DNA of 64,000 bases from Allobosea sp. LC85. GTDB lineage: Bacteria; Pseudomonadota; Alphaproteobacteria; Rhizobiales; Beijerinckiaceae. Position 1 is the first letter of the stretch; the number at the start of each line of letters is the position of its first letter. The stretch spans positions 39,993-103,992 of the forward strand of contig NZ_JPKG01000052.1 in NCBI RefSeq assembly GCF_000735605.1, in the 5' to 3' direction. The translations under genes and the position numbers were made by a program. Below the pieces are notes generated by a model. The model saw only the letters and a list, made by a program, of their open reading frames with translations. It did no database searches and was not told the DNA's origin. This document shows positions 51,572-61,000 of the stretch, piece after piece.

Positions 51572-52374
51572 TAGGCTTTTGCGGAAGCGCTGCGCGCCGT
51601 CGTGATCGCGACGACGATGAAGGTCAGGACGATCATCACCGTGCCGAGCGCCGCGATCGCCGGATCGATGTTGTCCGCCAGGCCTTCCCAGATGCGGCGT
51701 GGCAGGGTCGTGACGGCGCGGCTGGTGACGAAGAGCGCGACGATCGTCTCGTCCCAGGAGGTGATGAAGGCGAAGGCGGCGCCGGCGACGATGCCGGCGC
51801 GGATCTGCGGCAGGATCACCCATCCCATCGCCTGTCGCGCATTGGCCCCGAGACTGCGCGCCGCCTGCTCGAGCCGTGGATCGACATTTGCCAGCGTGCC
51901 GGCGACCGTGAGCACGACGAATGGAAGCCCTTTCATCGCATGGATGAGGATCAAGCCGAGATAGGTATCGAGCAATCCGAGCGTCGCCCAGGCACGGTAG
52001 AACGCGACCGCATGGACGATCGGCGGCACGATGATCGGCGCGAGCAGCAGCAGCCTCAGCCGCCGGGCGAGAGGCACGCCGAGGCGCCAGGCGCCGACCG
52101 CGAAGGCGACGCCGAGCCCGGTCGCGAGCACCGTCGCGCCCAGCCCGACGATGAGGCTGTCGGCGATGCTCTTCGACCAGCGGCCGTCCGTCACCAGGCT
52201 TTCGTAATGGCGCAGCGATATCGTGTTCGTCGGCAGCGACAGATAGCGTTCCGGCGTGAGCGAGATCGGGATCACGACGAGAACCGGCAGCAGCAGGAAG
52301 GCCGCCGCCAGCCAGGCGACGATCCGCTTGAGCGAAACGCCGGGTCCGTTCGGGGAGGTGCCGGGAGAGGCCAT
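51571..52374 (-). CDS. ABC importer permease, PotC-like
   Basis: A 267-residue permease with six helices and EAA loop EQAARSLGANARQAMGWVIL. FAFITSWDETIVALFVTS is the conserved PotC segment. The stop lies inside repeat B copy 3. Three bases separate it from the upstream permease. Confidence 0.83.
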   Translation of the reverse strand: MASPGTSPNGPGVSLKRIVAWLAAAFLLLPVLVVIPISLTPERYLSLPTNTISLRHYESLVTDGRWSKSIADSLIVGLGATVLATGLGVAFAVGAWRLGVPLARRLRLLLLAPIIVPPIVHAVAFYRAWATLGLLDTYLGLILIHAMKGLPFVVLTVAGTLANVDPRLEQAARSLGANARQAMGWVILPQIRAGIVAGAAFAFITSWDETIVALFVTSRAVTTLPRRIWEGLADNIDPAIAALGTVMIVLTFIVVAITTARSASAKA

Positions 52375-52377
52375 GGG

Positions 52378-53229
52378 CTATTTCCTCAGCGCCTGCTCGA
52401 CATCCATGAACCGGCTGAGCCACATCACCAGCAGCAGCACGGTGCCGAGCAGGACGGTCGCCAGCATCGCGGCCAGCCCCCAGCGCAAGGTCTCGGAGAT
52501 CTGCACGCTGATGAACTCGGCGACCATGATCGTGCGCCCCCCGCCGAGGATCGCGGGCGTGATGTAGAAGCCGAGCGAGAAGATCATCACGATCACCCCC
52601 GCGCCGATCAGGCCGGGCAGGCTGAGGGGCAGGAAGACCCAGCGAAAGGCCTGTGACGGCGTGGCCCCCAGCGCGCGTGCCGCGGGGACCAGCCGGTCGT
52701 CGATGCCGCGCAGGCTCGTGTAGAGCGGCAGGATCGCATAGGGCAGCATGTAGTGGACCATGCCGACGACCACGCCGAACTCGTTGCGGACGAGGCTCAG
52801 CGGGCTGTCGATGACGCCCGCCGAGATCAGCAGCGCGTTGACGAGTCCGCGTGACTGCAGGAGCGCGACCCAGGCGAAGGCCCGGATGAGCGCGCTGATC
52901 CAGAAACTCGCCACCACGATCCCGAGCAGGATCCGGCGCTCGCGCGGCCCGCAATGCAGCAGGGCATAGGCGACGACGTAGCCGATGAGGAGCGCCAGAA
53001 CGGTGGTGATCGCTCCGATCCGCACCGTCGTCCAGAGCACACGCTGCACGGCTGCGTTGTTGACGAGTTCGGCGTAGTTGGCGACCCCGGGCCGCGGCAC
53101 CGTGAAGCTGAGCACCAGCACGTTGAGAACCGGCGCGAGGTAGAACAGCGCCAGGAAGACGCAAGGGGCGAGCAGCATCAGCCAGTAAAGCCGCTCGGTC
53201 CCGCTGGAGCTTGCGGCGGCCGCGCTCAC
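52378..53229 (-). CDS. ABC importer permease, PotB-like
   Basis: A 283-residue permease; EAA loop VPAARALGATPSQAFRWVFL. Unlike the 18057 permease it has no large periplasmic insertion. The start overlaps the stop of the ATPase gene by four bases. Confidence 0.83.
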   Translation of the reverse strand: MSAAAASSSGTERLYWLMLLAPCVFLALFYLAPVLNVLVLSFTVPRPGVANYAELVNNAAVQRVLWTTVRIGAITTVLALLIGYVVAYALLHCGPRERRILLGIVVASFWISALIRAFAWVALLQSRGLVNALLISAGVIDSPLSLVRNEFGVVVGMVHYMLPYAILPLYTSLRGIDDRLVPAARALGATPSQAFRWVFLPLSLPGLIGAGVIVMIFSLGFYITPAILGGGRTIMVAEFISVQISETLRWGLAAMLATVLLGTVLLLVMWLSRFMDVEQALRK

Positions 53230-54320
53230 GACGACGCCTCGCTCGGGCGCACGAGGATGGCCGCGTCCGAGCCCCAGGATGCGACCATCTCCTCGCCCTC
53301 GACGAAGGACCGCTGTCCGGCAGGAACGGCCGCAAGCAGCGACTCGCCGTCCTCGAGCTTGAGTTCGACCTCGACGGAGGCGCCGAGATAGGTGACGTCG
53401 CTGACCCTGCCGCGGACCTGACAGGCCGATGCGCCGGCACGGTCCCTCGGCTGAGCGAGCCTGATCTTCTCCGGCCTGAGCGCGGCGACCGCCGGTGCGC
53501 CCACTCGCGGGGCGACGCCGTTTTCGGCCGCTGTCGAGACGAAGCCCGGCATGTGAAGCTCGACCTGCCCCTGACTGGCCGACGCAGTCCTGCCGCGCAG
53601 GAAGTTGCTCTTGCCGAGGAAGCCCGCGACGAATTCGGTGGCCGGCCGCTCATAGAGCTCCGATGGCGGCGCGATCTGGAGGATGCGGCCACGATCGAGG
53701 ATGACGATGCGGTCCGACATCGTCAGCGCCTCCTCCTGATCATGCGTGACGTAGATGAAGGTCGTGCCGACCTCGCGGTGGATCGACTTGAACTCGGTCT
53801 GGAACTCCTTGCGGAGCGCCCGGTCGAGTGCGCTCAGCGGCTCGTCCAGGAGCAGAAGTTCGGGCGAGAAGACGAGGGAGCGCGCCAAGGCGACCCGCTG
53901 CTGCTGCCCACCCGACAACTGGCGCGGGTAGCGGTGGGCGAAGGTCTGCAGCTTCGCCATTTCGAGAGCCGCCAGAACCTTTGGCCGGGCCGCTTCACCG
54001 GTGATGCCGCGCGCCCGCAACGGGAAAGCGACGTTGTCGAAGACGGTGAGATGCGGGAACAGCGCATAGCCCTGGAAGACGACGCCGAAGTTCCGCCGTT
54101 CCGGCGGCAGGGCGGTGACGTCGCGACCGTCGAGCAGGATGCGCCCACGGCTCGGGCTGACGAAGCCGGCGATGCTCATCAGGATCGTCGTCTTGCCGGA
54201 ACCGGAGGGGCCCAGCAGCGTGATGAACTCCCCGGCGCCGATCGTCAGATCGGTCGGTTCAAGCGCGACGAAATCGCCATAGCGCTTCTCGACCTTGTCG
54301 AGGACGAGGGTGTCTTTCAC
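53226..54320 (-). CDS. ABC importer ATPase, PotA-like
   Basis: A 364-residue ATPase: Walker A GPSGSGKTT (37-45), signature LSGGQQQR (135-142), Walker B LLLLDEP (155-161), and a C-terminal TOBE domain (about 275-350). First gene of the importer operon that ends with the ureohydrolase-like protein; its start faces the LysR gene across a 125-base promoter region. Confidence 0.85.
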   Translation of the reverse strand: MKDTLVLDKVEKRYGDFVALEPTDLTIGAGEFITLLGPSGSGKTTILMSIAGFVSPSRGRILLDGRDVTALPPERRNFGVVFQGYALFPHLTVFDNVAFPLRARGITGEAARPKVLAALEMAKLQTFAHRYPRQLSGGQQQRVALARSLVFSPELLLLDEPLSALDRALRKEFQTEFKSIHREVGTTFIYVTHDQEEALTMSDRIVILDRGRILQIAPPSELYERPATEFVAGFLGKSNFLRGRTASASQGQVELHMPGFVSTAAENGVAPRVGAPAVAALRPEKIRLAQPRDRAGASACQVRGRVSDVTYLGASVEVELKLEDGESLLAAVPAGQRSFVEGEEMVASWGSDAAILVRPSEASS

Positions 54321-54407
54321 CGATGCGGTCCCATTCCCCTGCCATTCAGGCTTGGCGCAATGGTCGCGTTTTCGAGAGCCACGTCAAAAACGAAATGGCC
54401 CAAAAGG

Positions 54408-54424
54408 TATAATTCTGCATTATA
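54408..54424. promoter_or_regulatory. LysR-box-like palindrome between divergent genes
   Basis: TATAAT (54408-54413) and ATTATA (54419-54424) are perfect inverted arms around TCTGC; the inner ATAAT-N5-ATTAT fits the T-N11-A LysR box. It lies 22 bases upstream of the LysR start and 88 bases upstream of the importer ATPase start, and also resembles a -10 element in both directions. Confidence 0.65.
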
Positions 54425-54445
54425 ACTTCAGCGAGAGGGACGAGC

Positions 54446-55354
54446 TTGGACACGCGACATCTGGAGGCTTTCCGCGCGGTGATCGAGACCGGCTCGATGA
54501 GCGCGGCGGCCGTGCTGCTGGCGAAATCGCAGCCGGCGATCAGTAACCTGATCACGCGGCTGGAGGACGAGCTCGGGGTCGCACTGTTCGAGCGGAAGAA
54601 GGGAAAGCTCCAGGTCACACCCGAAGCGATGCTGTTCTTCGAGGAGGCGCGGCGTACCCTCGGCGTGCTCGAACGCACGCGCCAGGTCGCGCGGGATCTG
54701 AAGAGCCTGCGCTCGGGGACGCTGTCGCTGGCGAGCCAGCCCGGCCTCGCCACCTACGTCTTGCCGCCGATCATCGCGCGATTGCTGAAGCGGTGGCCCG
54801 ACGGCACGGTGCGCTTCATCACCCGATCCTCGCCCACCGTCCGCGACCTTGGCCGCATCGAGGCGTTCGACATCGGCTTTGCGGAATTGCCGATCGAAAC
54901 TCCGGCCTTCGTCATCGACACGATCGAGGTGCCCTGCGTCTGTATGCTGCCGGCGAGCCATCCCCTCGCGGCCGAAACCGTCATCACGCCGCGCCATCTC
55001 GACGACGTTCCCTTCATCTCGCTCTACGCCGACCATTTCCTGCACGAGGCGATCGAGCGCGCCTTCGCCGAGCAGTCGGCGAGGCTGCGCATGGCCGTCC
55101 ATGTCGAATTCTTCGGCACGGCCTGCGCGCTTGCCATGGAGAATGTCGGTGTGACGATCGTCGACGTGATCACCAGCCTTCACTTCCGCAAGGTCGGCCT
55201 GGTCGCACGACCCTTCGAGCCAAGGCTCGACTACCGCTACGCGATGTTCCAGCCGGGGCCTCGCCCTCTGTCGCGTATTGCGCGCGAGTTCGTAGAAGCA
55301 TTCAGGGATCAAAATGCGCGGCTGATCCGCGCCAATAACCCTTACCTCGGCTGA
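54446..55354 (+). CDS. LysR-family transcriptional regulator
   Basis: A 302-residue LTTR. Helix-turn-helix at about residues 3-60 (TRHLEAFRAVIETGSMSAAA, KSQPAISNLITRLE) and an effector domain from about residue 90. The start is a TTG at 54446 with GAGAGGGACG upstream. Divergent from the Pot-type importer/ureohydrolase operon and next to a LysR-box palindrome, so it most likely activates that operon in response to the imported compound. Confidence 0.83.
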   Translation: MDTRHLEAFRAVIETGSMSAAAVLLAKSQPAISNLITRLEDELGVALFERKKGKLQVTPEAMLFFEEARRTLGVLERTRQVARDLKSLRSGTLSLASQPGLATYVLPPIIARLLKRWPDGTVRFITRSSPTVRDLGRIEAFDIGFAELPIETPAFVIDTIEVPCVCMLPASHPLAAETVITPRHLDDVPFISLYADHFLHEAIERAFAEQSARLRMAVHVEFFGTACALAMENVGVTIVDVITSLHFRKVGLVARPFEPRLDYRYAMFQPGPRPLSRIAREFVEAFRDQNARLIRANNPYLG

Positions 55355-55440
55355 GGTCGCCGCCTGCGGCCGAAAAGTTGGCGTCAGGCAAGCGCCTGAC
55401 GGGTGGATCGCTCTGCCACAGTCCGGATGTCAGCTGAAGA

Positions 55441-55483
55441 ATCGGCCCGAAAAGTGGATTGCGGTTTTCGGGGCAAAGCCGAC
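55441..55483 (+). repeat. dispersed repeat B, copy 4
   Basis: ATCGGCCCGAAAAGTGGATT followed by GCGGTTTTCGGGGCAAAGCC. It is nearly identical to copy 1 at 2987 and stands 17 bases before palindrome A copy 2. Confidence 0.75.
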
Positions 55484-55499
55484 GCAAACACAAAGGGTT

Positions 55500-55538
55500 A
55501 GATCATCGGACCGGATACGATTTCCGGTCCGATGATCT
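55500..55538. repeat. dispersed palindrome A, copy 2
   Basis: AGATCATCGGACCGGA (55500-55515) pairs with TCCGGTCCGATGATCT (55523-55538) around a seven-base loop, a perfect 16-bp stem. Confidence 0.85.
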
Positions 55539-55663
55539 ATTGCACAGGTGCCCGTTGTCCGCTGATGGCGGGCGCGCGACATCCCAGAGGCGCTCCACGA
55601 ACGTCAGCCATCCACCCGCAAAGGCAGGTGGGTCGAACGCTCAATGCTGCGTGTTTGCCGTGT

Positions 55664-56530
55664 CTACTTCGGGAACAGGAACTGGAGCTGGGCCCGGAGC
55701 TGCCAGTCGGCGGCGCCGCTGGGCTTTGCGACATTGTAATAGGCTGCGAGCTGCGCGTTGACGGGCTGATGGCCGATCTTGAATACCCGCCCAAAGCCGC
55801 CGCCGATCGGCACCGTCCAGCGGTCGCCATGGCCACTTTCCCAGTCGGCGGTGATGATCGGAGCCGAGGTCAGGTACCAGCCGCCGTGGAAATTGTAGTT
55901 GACGAAGGGCTGCAGCGTCATCGCGTTGACCGCGCTGCGGTTGCTCTTGCCCGCGAAGGACCAGACATTGTTGACGAGGACGCCGAGCACCCAGGGCCCT
56001 TGAATCGTCAAGGCGACGAAGGCCGGGCCCGCTGAATACTTGCCGGCGGTCAGGGTCTTGTCGGTGCCGGTCGGGAGCACGAAGGTCGGCCCGATGCCCC
56101 AGATGATGCCGTGCGTCGGCTGCTTCGGCGAGAAGAAGAAGCTCGGGTTAATGTCGCCGAGGCCGAACTCGCGGTCGCCATTCACCGTCAGGGCCGGTTG
56201 CGAGATCACCGGCGTGATCCAGCGCGTGATCAGGTTCCAGTCCTGGTTCAGCGTGATCGGGATCACGGGCTGGATGTTGAGGACGTTCTGCAGCTGCTTA
56301 TGCGGCCCGACATTGAAGTTGAAATTGTTCTGGAACGGCAGGCTGATCATGTCGGCAACGGGATTTTGCGCCGCCTTGGCCAGATCGGCCGTGCTTTTCC
56401 CGGGTTCGTCCTGCGCGATGGCCACTGAGCTGCCAAAGCCCGCCAGCATGGCGAGCGTGAGACACAGCGTCAGCCGCAACCGCCCGCAACTTTGCTGCGA
56501 GAATTCCCCATTCCCATCGATGTCCGGCAC
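55664..56530 (-). CDS. outer-membrane-like secreted protein
   Basis: A 288-residue protein with a signal peptide (hydrophobic LRLTLCLTLAMLAGFGSSVA, cleaved near AIAQ, residue 40). The mature part is a series of amphipathic strands (FQNNFNFNVGPHKQLQNVLN, GIIWGIGPTFVLPTG, GPWVLGVLVNNVWSF) ending in FLFPK, consistent with a beta-barrel or a secreted beta protein. Such proteins are often catalogued only as hypothetical or 'neuromedin U'-like. Start GTG at 56530 with AGGGGCG upstream. No partner gene. Confidence 0.65.
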   Translation of the reverse strand: MPDIDGNGEFSQQSCGRLRLTLCLTLAMLAGFGSSVAIAQDEPGKSTADLAKAAQNPVADMISLPFQNNFNFNVGPHKQLQNVLNIQPVIPITLNQDWNLITRWITPVISQPALTVNGDREFGLGDINPSFFFSPKQPTHGIIWGIGPTFVLPTGTDKTLTAGKYSAGPAFVALTIQGPWVLGVLVNNVWSFAGKSNRSAVNAMTLQPFVNYNFHGGWYLTSAPIITADWESGHGDRWTVPIGGGFGRVFKIGHQPVNAQLAAYYNVAKPSGAADWQLRAQLQFLFPK

Positions 56531-56542
56531 GTCGCGCCCCTT

Positions 56543-56654
56543 AGATCACGCTACGTTTGGACGGAATCGTCCAAACGCAGAAAACGTGATCGACTCTCAT
56601 AGTTTAGAGCATGCTCGATTCGAAAAACCGTTGCCACTTTTTCGCAGCATGCTC
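56543..56654 (+). repeat. composite repeat C, copy 1
   Basis: Two hairpin modules joined by GATCGACTCTCATAGTTT: a CGTTTGGACG/CGTCCAAACG stem, and a GAGCATGCTC module followed by CCGTTGCCACTTTTTCGCAG. The whole ~110-base element recurs in the opposite orientation at 63676-63783. Confidence 0.75.
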
Positions 56655-56670
56655 TGGCCTTAACCGCCGT

Positions 56671-56805
56671 AGTCCGCGCAACCTCGACTTGCCCCGACAG
56701 CAACACCCGGCGATAGCGCTCCGGCGCCATCTCGTATCGACTCACGGAGGCGAATCTTGCCATTTCGCGCCAAACGCTGCGGCGTGGTGCGCGCCGCCTG
56801 CAAAC
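56671..56805 (+). repeat. repeat D copy 2 with paired AraC-like half-sites
   Basis: GCCATCTCGTATCGA (56726) and GCCATTTCGCGCCAA (56759) match at 10 of 15 positions and are 33 bp apart, as in copy 1 at 47328/47361 and in the inverted site at 43868/43901. It lies about 165 bases upstream of the GST-family gene. Together with repeat C copy 1 and the hairpin at 56867 it fills the 408-base gap before that gene. Confidence 0.6.
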
Positions 56806-56866
56806 GTCGGCAAGTCCTACTTCGGCAGGTCCTAAACTTCGGCAGGGCCTCTTGCCGCGCTTGAAT

Positions 56867-56898
56867 CACGCTGTCGCATCAGATGGAATGACAGCGTG
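56867..56898. repeat. hairpin before the GST gene
   Basis: CACGCTGTC (56867-56875) and GACAGCGTG (56890-56898) are perfect inverted arms around 14 bases. Resembles the CACGCTGCG/CGCAGCGTG stem of repeat C and may be a degenerate member of that family. Confidence 0.5.
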
Positions 56899-56938
56899 CC
56901 TGCCCCGCAGTCGATGATTGTGGTCAAGGAGGAGCTTC

Positions 56939-57595
56939 ATGATGGCCATCACCATTACCGCCTTTGAACGGTCACCCGATGGCGGCAAGGGATTGGCGCG
57001 CGATATGCGCGTGCGCTGGGCGCTGGAAGAAGTGGGCCAACCCTATGAGGTTCGTCTTGTTTCGTTCGGGGCGATGAAGAAACCCGAACATCTGGCGCTT
57101 CATCCTTTCGGGCAGATTCCGACCTACGAAGACGGCGATCTCGGCTTGTTCGAGACAGGCGCGATCGTGTTCCATATCGCGGAGCGCCATGCGGGCCTGT
57201 TGCCAGACGATGAGAATGCCCGGGCGCGCGCGATCACCTGGATGTTCGCCGCGCTCAGTACGGTGGAGCCGCCGATCCTTGAGCTGGCAAACGCCAAGCT
57301 GATCGAGGGCGACAAATCCTGGACCGCGCAACGCCTGCCTCTGGTCGAGGAACGCGTCCGTTCCCGGCTGGTCCAACTGTCCCGTCGCCTTGGCGAAGCC
57401 GACTGGCTCGATGGCGCGTTCAGCGCGGGCGACCTGATGATGGTGTCGGTGCTGCTCAGGTTGAAATCATCGGGCCTGCTGGACGACTATCCGAACCTCT
57501 CCGCCTATGTAGCCCGCGGCGAAGCGCGACCCGCCTACAAGCGGGCCTTTGAGGCTCAATGGGCGGTGAACACCAGCAAATCGCCGACCGGCTGA
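56939..57595 (+). CDS. glutathione S-transferase family protein
   Basis: A 218-residue protein with an N-terminal thioredoxin-like domain (about 1-82; HPFGQIPTYEDGDLGLFETG contains the cis-Pro and the ES-type glutathione contact, here ET) and an all-helical C-terminal domain (92-205). The N-terminus ITITAFERSPDGGKGLARDM lacks a classical Cys/Ser catalytic motif in the usual place. AAGGAGGAG lies five bases before the ATG at 56939. Detoxification or redox role by family; substrate unknown. Confidence 0.8.
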   Translation: MMAITITAFERSPDGGKGLARDMRVRWALEEVGQPYEVRLVSFGAMKKPEHLALHPFGQIPTYEDGDLGLFETGAIVFHIAERHAGLLPDDENARARAITWMFAALSTVEPPILELANAKLIEGDKSWTAQRLPLVEERVRSRLVQLSRRLGEADWLDGAFSAGDLMMVSVLLRLKSSGLLDDYPNLSAYVARGEARPAYKRAFEAQWAVNTSKSPTG

Positions 57596-58072
57596 TCGAG
57601 GGCCGGCCTGAAGCTGCACGTCGCCGGGCTCCTGGGCCATTGCACGTCCGCTGACCTGGCGGGCACCGTGTGAAACAGTGCCCGCCAGTCGCCTCAGGCC
57701 TTGATGAAGGCGTGAACGTCGGCGTTGAAGCGGTCGGCGTCCACCTGACCGGTTGCGGCGCGCTGTCGATCCCGGTTCTCCGCCAGGACAGTGCCTCGAC
57801 TCAATCGCTTCGGCGGAGGCGGGGAGGGGCCTCTGGGCGGTGCTGGCGACCGCCCTCCGGACCCTCCCTTCCGAGTGGCTGGGACGGGCGCAATGGCGAC
57901 ACGATCTGCCTGACTTGCCCTCCGGAAAATGCCGACTGGCGGGATCAGCTCCGTCCTGATATTCCCGGTAACTGCCCCAAGGGAATATGGGCTGCCGCGC
58001 GTATTTGGGCATGACGACCGTAATCGCGCCGGCTGTTGCGTTGCGCTTGGCAACTCTAGGGGCAAATGCTGG
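57596..58072. other. intergenic region with a possible minus-strand coding remnant
   Basis: About 475 bases. The minus strand just above 57694 reads QRAATGQVDADRFNADVHAF and then IKA before a stop, which looks like a genuine protein C-terminus but has no upstream continuation that I can support. The rest contains the probable promoter of the autotransporter. No repeat family member lies here. Confidence 0.35.
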
Positions 58073-61000
58073 ATGCCTGTCGAAACCGGTCGGACCGATC
58101 CGCCTGACGTCTCGTCCGCGAAAGCCGGGCAGGGGGATGTCTTGCCCGGCAGTGCTGGGGTCGCGCGTAGCCGCGGCCATATCCAGTCTGCGCTGGTCGC
58201 CTGGACTGTCGCCATCGGCACGACGGCGTCCCCCGCCTTTGCCCAGATATTCACCGGCGGCACGACCACCAACGGCCCGTTTTCGAGCGGCTCCCAGTTC
58301 TTCTGGGACAGCAGCGCATTCAATGCCAACGCAGCCAACGCCGCCAGCGGTGGGATCCAGACCTTCAACAATGACAGCGCGCTCAATGCCTCGGTCGCCG
58401 GAGCAATCAGCGGTGGTATTCAGAGCTTCAGCGGCAACAGCACACTGAACGTACTCGCCGACAACGCCCTGACGGCCACGACCGATGTGCGATTCGGCAG
58501 TGTCGGCGATACGGGCGGCGTCCTCAGACTGAACGGCCACAGCACGACCATTGGCAGCATCAACTCTGTGCAGGCAGACAGCGGCATCATCACCAATGCC
58601 GGTGCCACTCATGGTGTCCTGACCGTCGATAGCTCGCTGGCGGGGCCGTCCGCGTTTTCCGGTGTCATCCAGGATGGCGGTCCGGGGCGGCTCGCGCTGA
58701 CAGTGGCAGCCGGCACGCTGACGCTGACCGGCGCCAACAGCTATTCCGGCGTCACCACGGTGAGCGCCGGTGTGCTGAACATCCGGAACGCCGCCGCGCT
58801 CGGCACGATTGCGGGCGGAACGGTGGTGGCGAGCGGCGGCGCGCTCGAATTGCAGGGTGGCGTCGCGGTCGGAAACGAGGCGCTGAGCCTTGCCGGGAGC
58901 GGCATCGCCAATGGCGGCGCGTTGCGCAATGTCTCGGGGTTCAACAATTATGCCGGCGCGATCACCCTGACGGCGGCAACCCGGATCAATTCAGACGCTG
59001 GGACCCTGGAGCTGACGGGCGGGGTCCGCGGTAGCGGGAACGCCTTGACGCTGGGTGGAAATATCTACGGCCTTGTCACCAACGTGACCGATGTGACCAC
59101 CCTGACCAAAGACGGGCCCGGTGAATGGTGGTTGGCCGGCGCGAACACTTACAGCGGCGCCACGATGATCAATGCCGGCGCACTGATTGGCTTTGGCACC
59201 AATGCGCTCAGCGCCGCGAGCGCACATGTCCTGGCCGCCGGTGCGCGCCTCAATCTCCTCCATTTCAATCAGGAGATCGGCTCGCTCGCCGGCGCCGCCG
59301 GCGCCGTGGTCACGAATGGCAGCGGCATCGCCACCTTGACCACAGGTCGCGACAACAGCTCGACCCTTTATGCGGGCCTGATCCAGGACGGCTTGCGTTC
59401 TCTTGCGTTGACCAAGACCGGTGCGGGGACGCTGACGCTGACCGGTGCCAGCAGCTATTCCGGCGTCACCATGGTCAACCAGGGCGCGCTGAACATCCGC
59501 AACGCCAGCGCGCTCGGCACGACAGCGGGCGCAACGGTGGTGGCGAGCGGTGCCGCGCTCGAATTGCAGGGCACCTTCGTGGGCGGAAGCGAGGCGCTGA
59601 GCCTTGCCGGAAGCGGCATCGGCAATGGCGGAGCGCTGCGCAATGTCTCGGGGATCAACAGCTATGCCGGTGCGATCACCCTGACGGCGGCCACCCGGAT
59701 CAATTCAGACGCCGGGGTTATGGAGCTCTCGGGCGGGATCAGCGGCAGCGGGAACGCCTTGACGCTGGGCGGCACTGGGGATGGCGTCGTCGCCAACGTG
59801 ACCAATGTGGCCAGCCTGAGCAAGGACGGGCCCGGTGAGTGGTGGCTGATCGGCACGAACACCTATGGCAGCGCCACGCTGATCAATGCCGGCAGGCTGA
59901 TCGGCTTTGGCACCAATGCGCTCAGCGCCGCGAGCGCACATGTCCTGGCCGCCGGCACGACGCTCAATCTCTACAGTTACAATCAGGAGATCGGCTCGCT
60001 CACTGGTGCCGCCGGCGCCGTGGTCACGAATCGCAGCGGCCCCGCCACCCTGACCACCGGCCGCGACAATCAGTCGAGCGTCTATGCCGGCATGATCCAG
60101 AATGGCACCGGGTCGCTCGCGTTGACCAAGACCGGCACGGGGATCATGGAACTCTCCGGCGCCAGCACCTATACCGGCAATACCAGGGTCGACGGCGGCG
60201 AGCTGCGCGTCACCGGCTCGCTCGGCAACACCGCCGTCGCGGTCAATGCCGGCGCCACATTGTCGGGCACCGGAACCATCGGTGGCGCCGTGACCGTCAA
60301 TAATGGCGGCAGGCTGTCTGCCGGCAACAGTCCGGGGACGCTGACCTTCACCAGCAATCTGACGCTCGACAGTGGCTCGACGACCGTGTTCGAGCTGAAC
60401 ACGCCGGGCATCGTCGGCGGCACGGGCCTGACCACCGGCAACGATCTCGTCAAGGTCGGCGGCAATCTCACTCTGGGTGGTACGCTCGAAGCCCGCGTCG
60501 CCTCGGCCGGCTACTTCCGGCTGTTCGACTACGGCACGCTGACAGGCGGCAGCACGTTCGGCGCGGAAACCGTCACCTCGAGCCAGGCCGGCTTCACCGT
60601 CGCCAGCCATCAGGTGCAATACGGCATTCCCAATCAGGTCAATCTATCGGTGCTCGGCGCCGGCCAGACCATGCAATTCTGGGATGGGGCGGACACGGTG
60701 GGCAACGGAGCCGTCGATGGCGGCAGCGGGACCTGGGGTTCGGCCGGCAACTGGACCGGCCGGCCCGGGCAGGCGAACATCAACGGCCTCTGGAGCGGCT
60801 CGGTCGGCGTCTTCAGGGGCGCGGCCGGAACCGTCACCGTCTCGGGCACGCAGAGCTTCGACACGCTGCAATTCTCGGCGGGTGGCTATCACCTGATGGG
60901 CGGCGCGCTCGCCTTCACTCCTGCGTCCGGTTCGACCGCGACAATCCTGGTGGACAACGGCGTCGGCGTCACGATCGGCTCGGTCCTGACGGATGGTACG

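Noticed and set aside
50326..52656. A 776-codon plus-strand open frame across the binding-protein and permease genes
   Set aside because: Antisense shadow of three recognised importer genes; composition (Arg, Gly, Asp, Gln) is typical of such shadows.
51470..53692. A 740-codon minus-strand frame spanning both permeases
   Set aside because: Same-strand shifted frame over two clear permease genes; Arg/Ala-rich without any motif.
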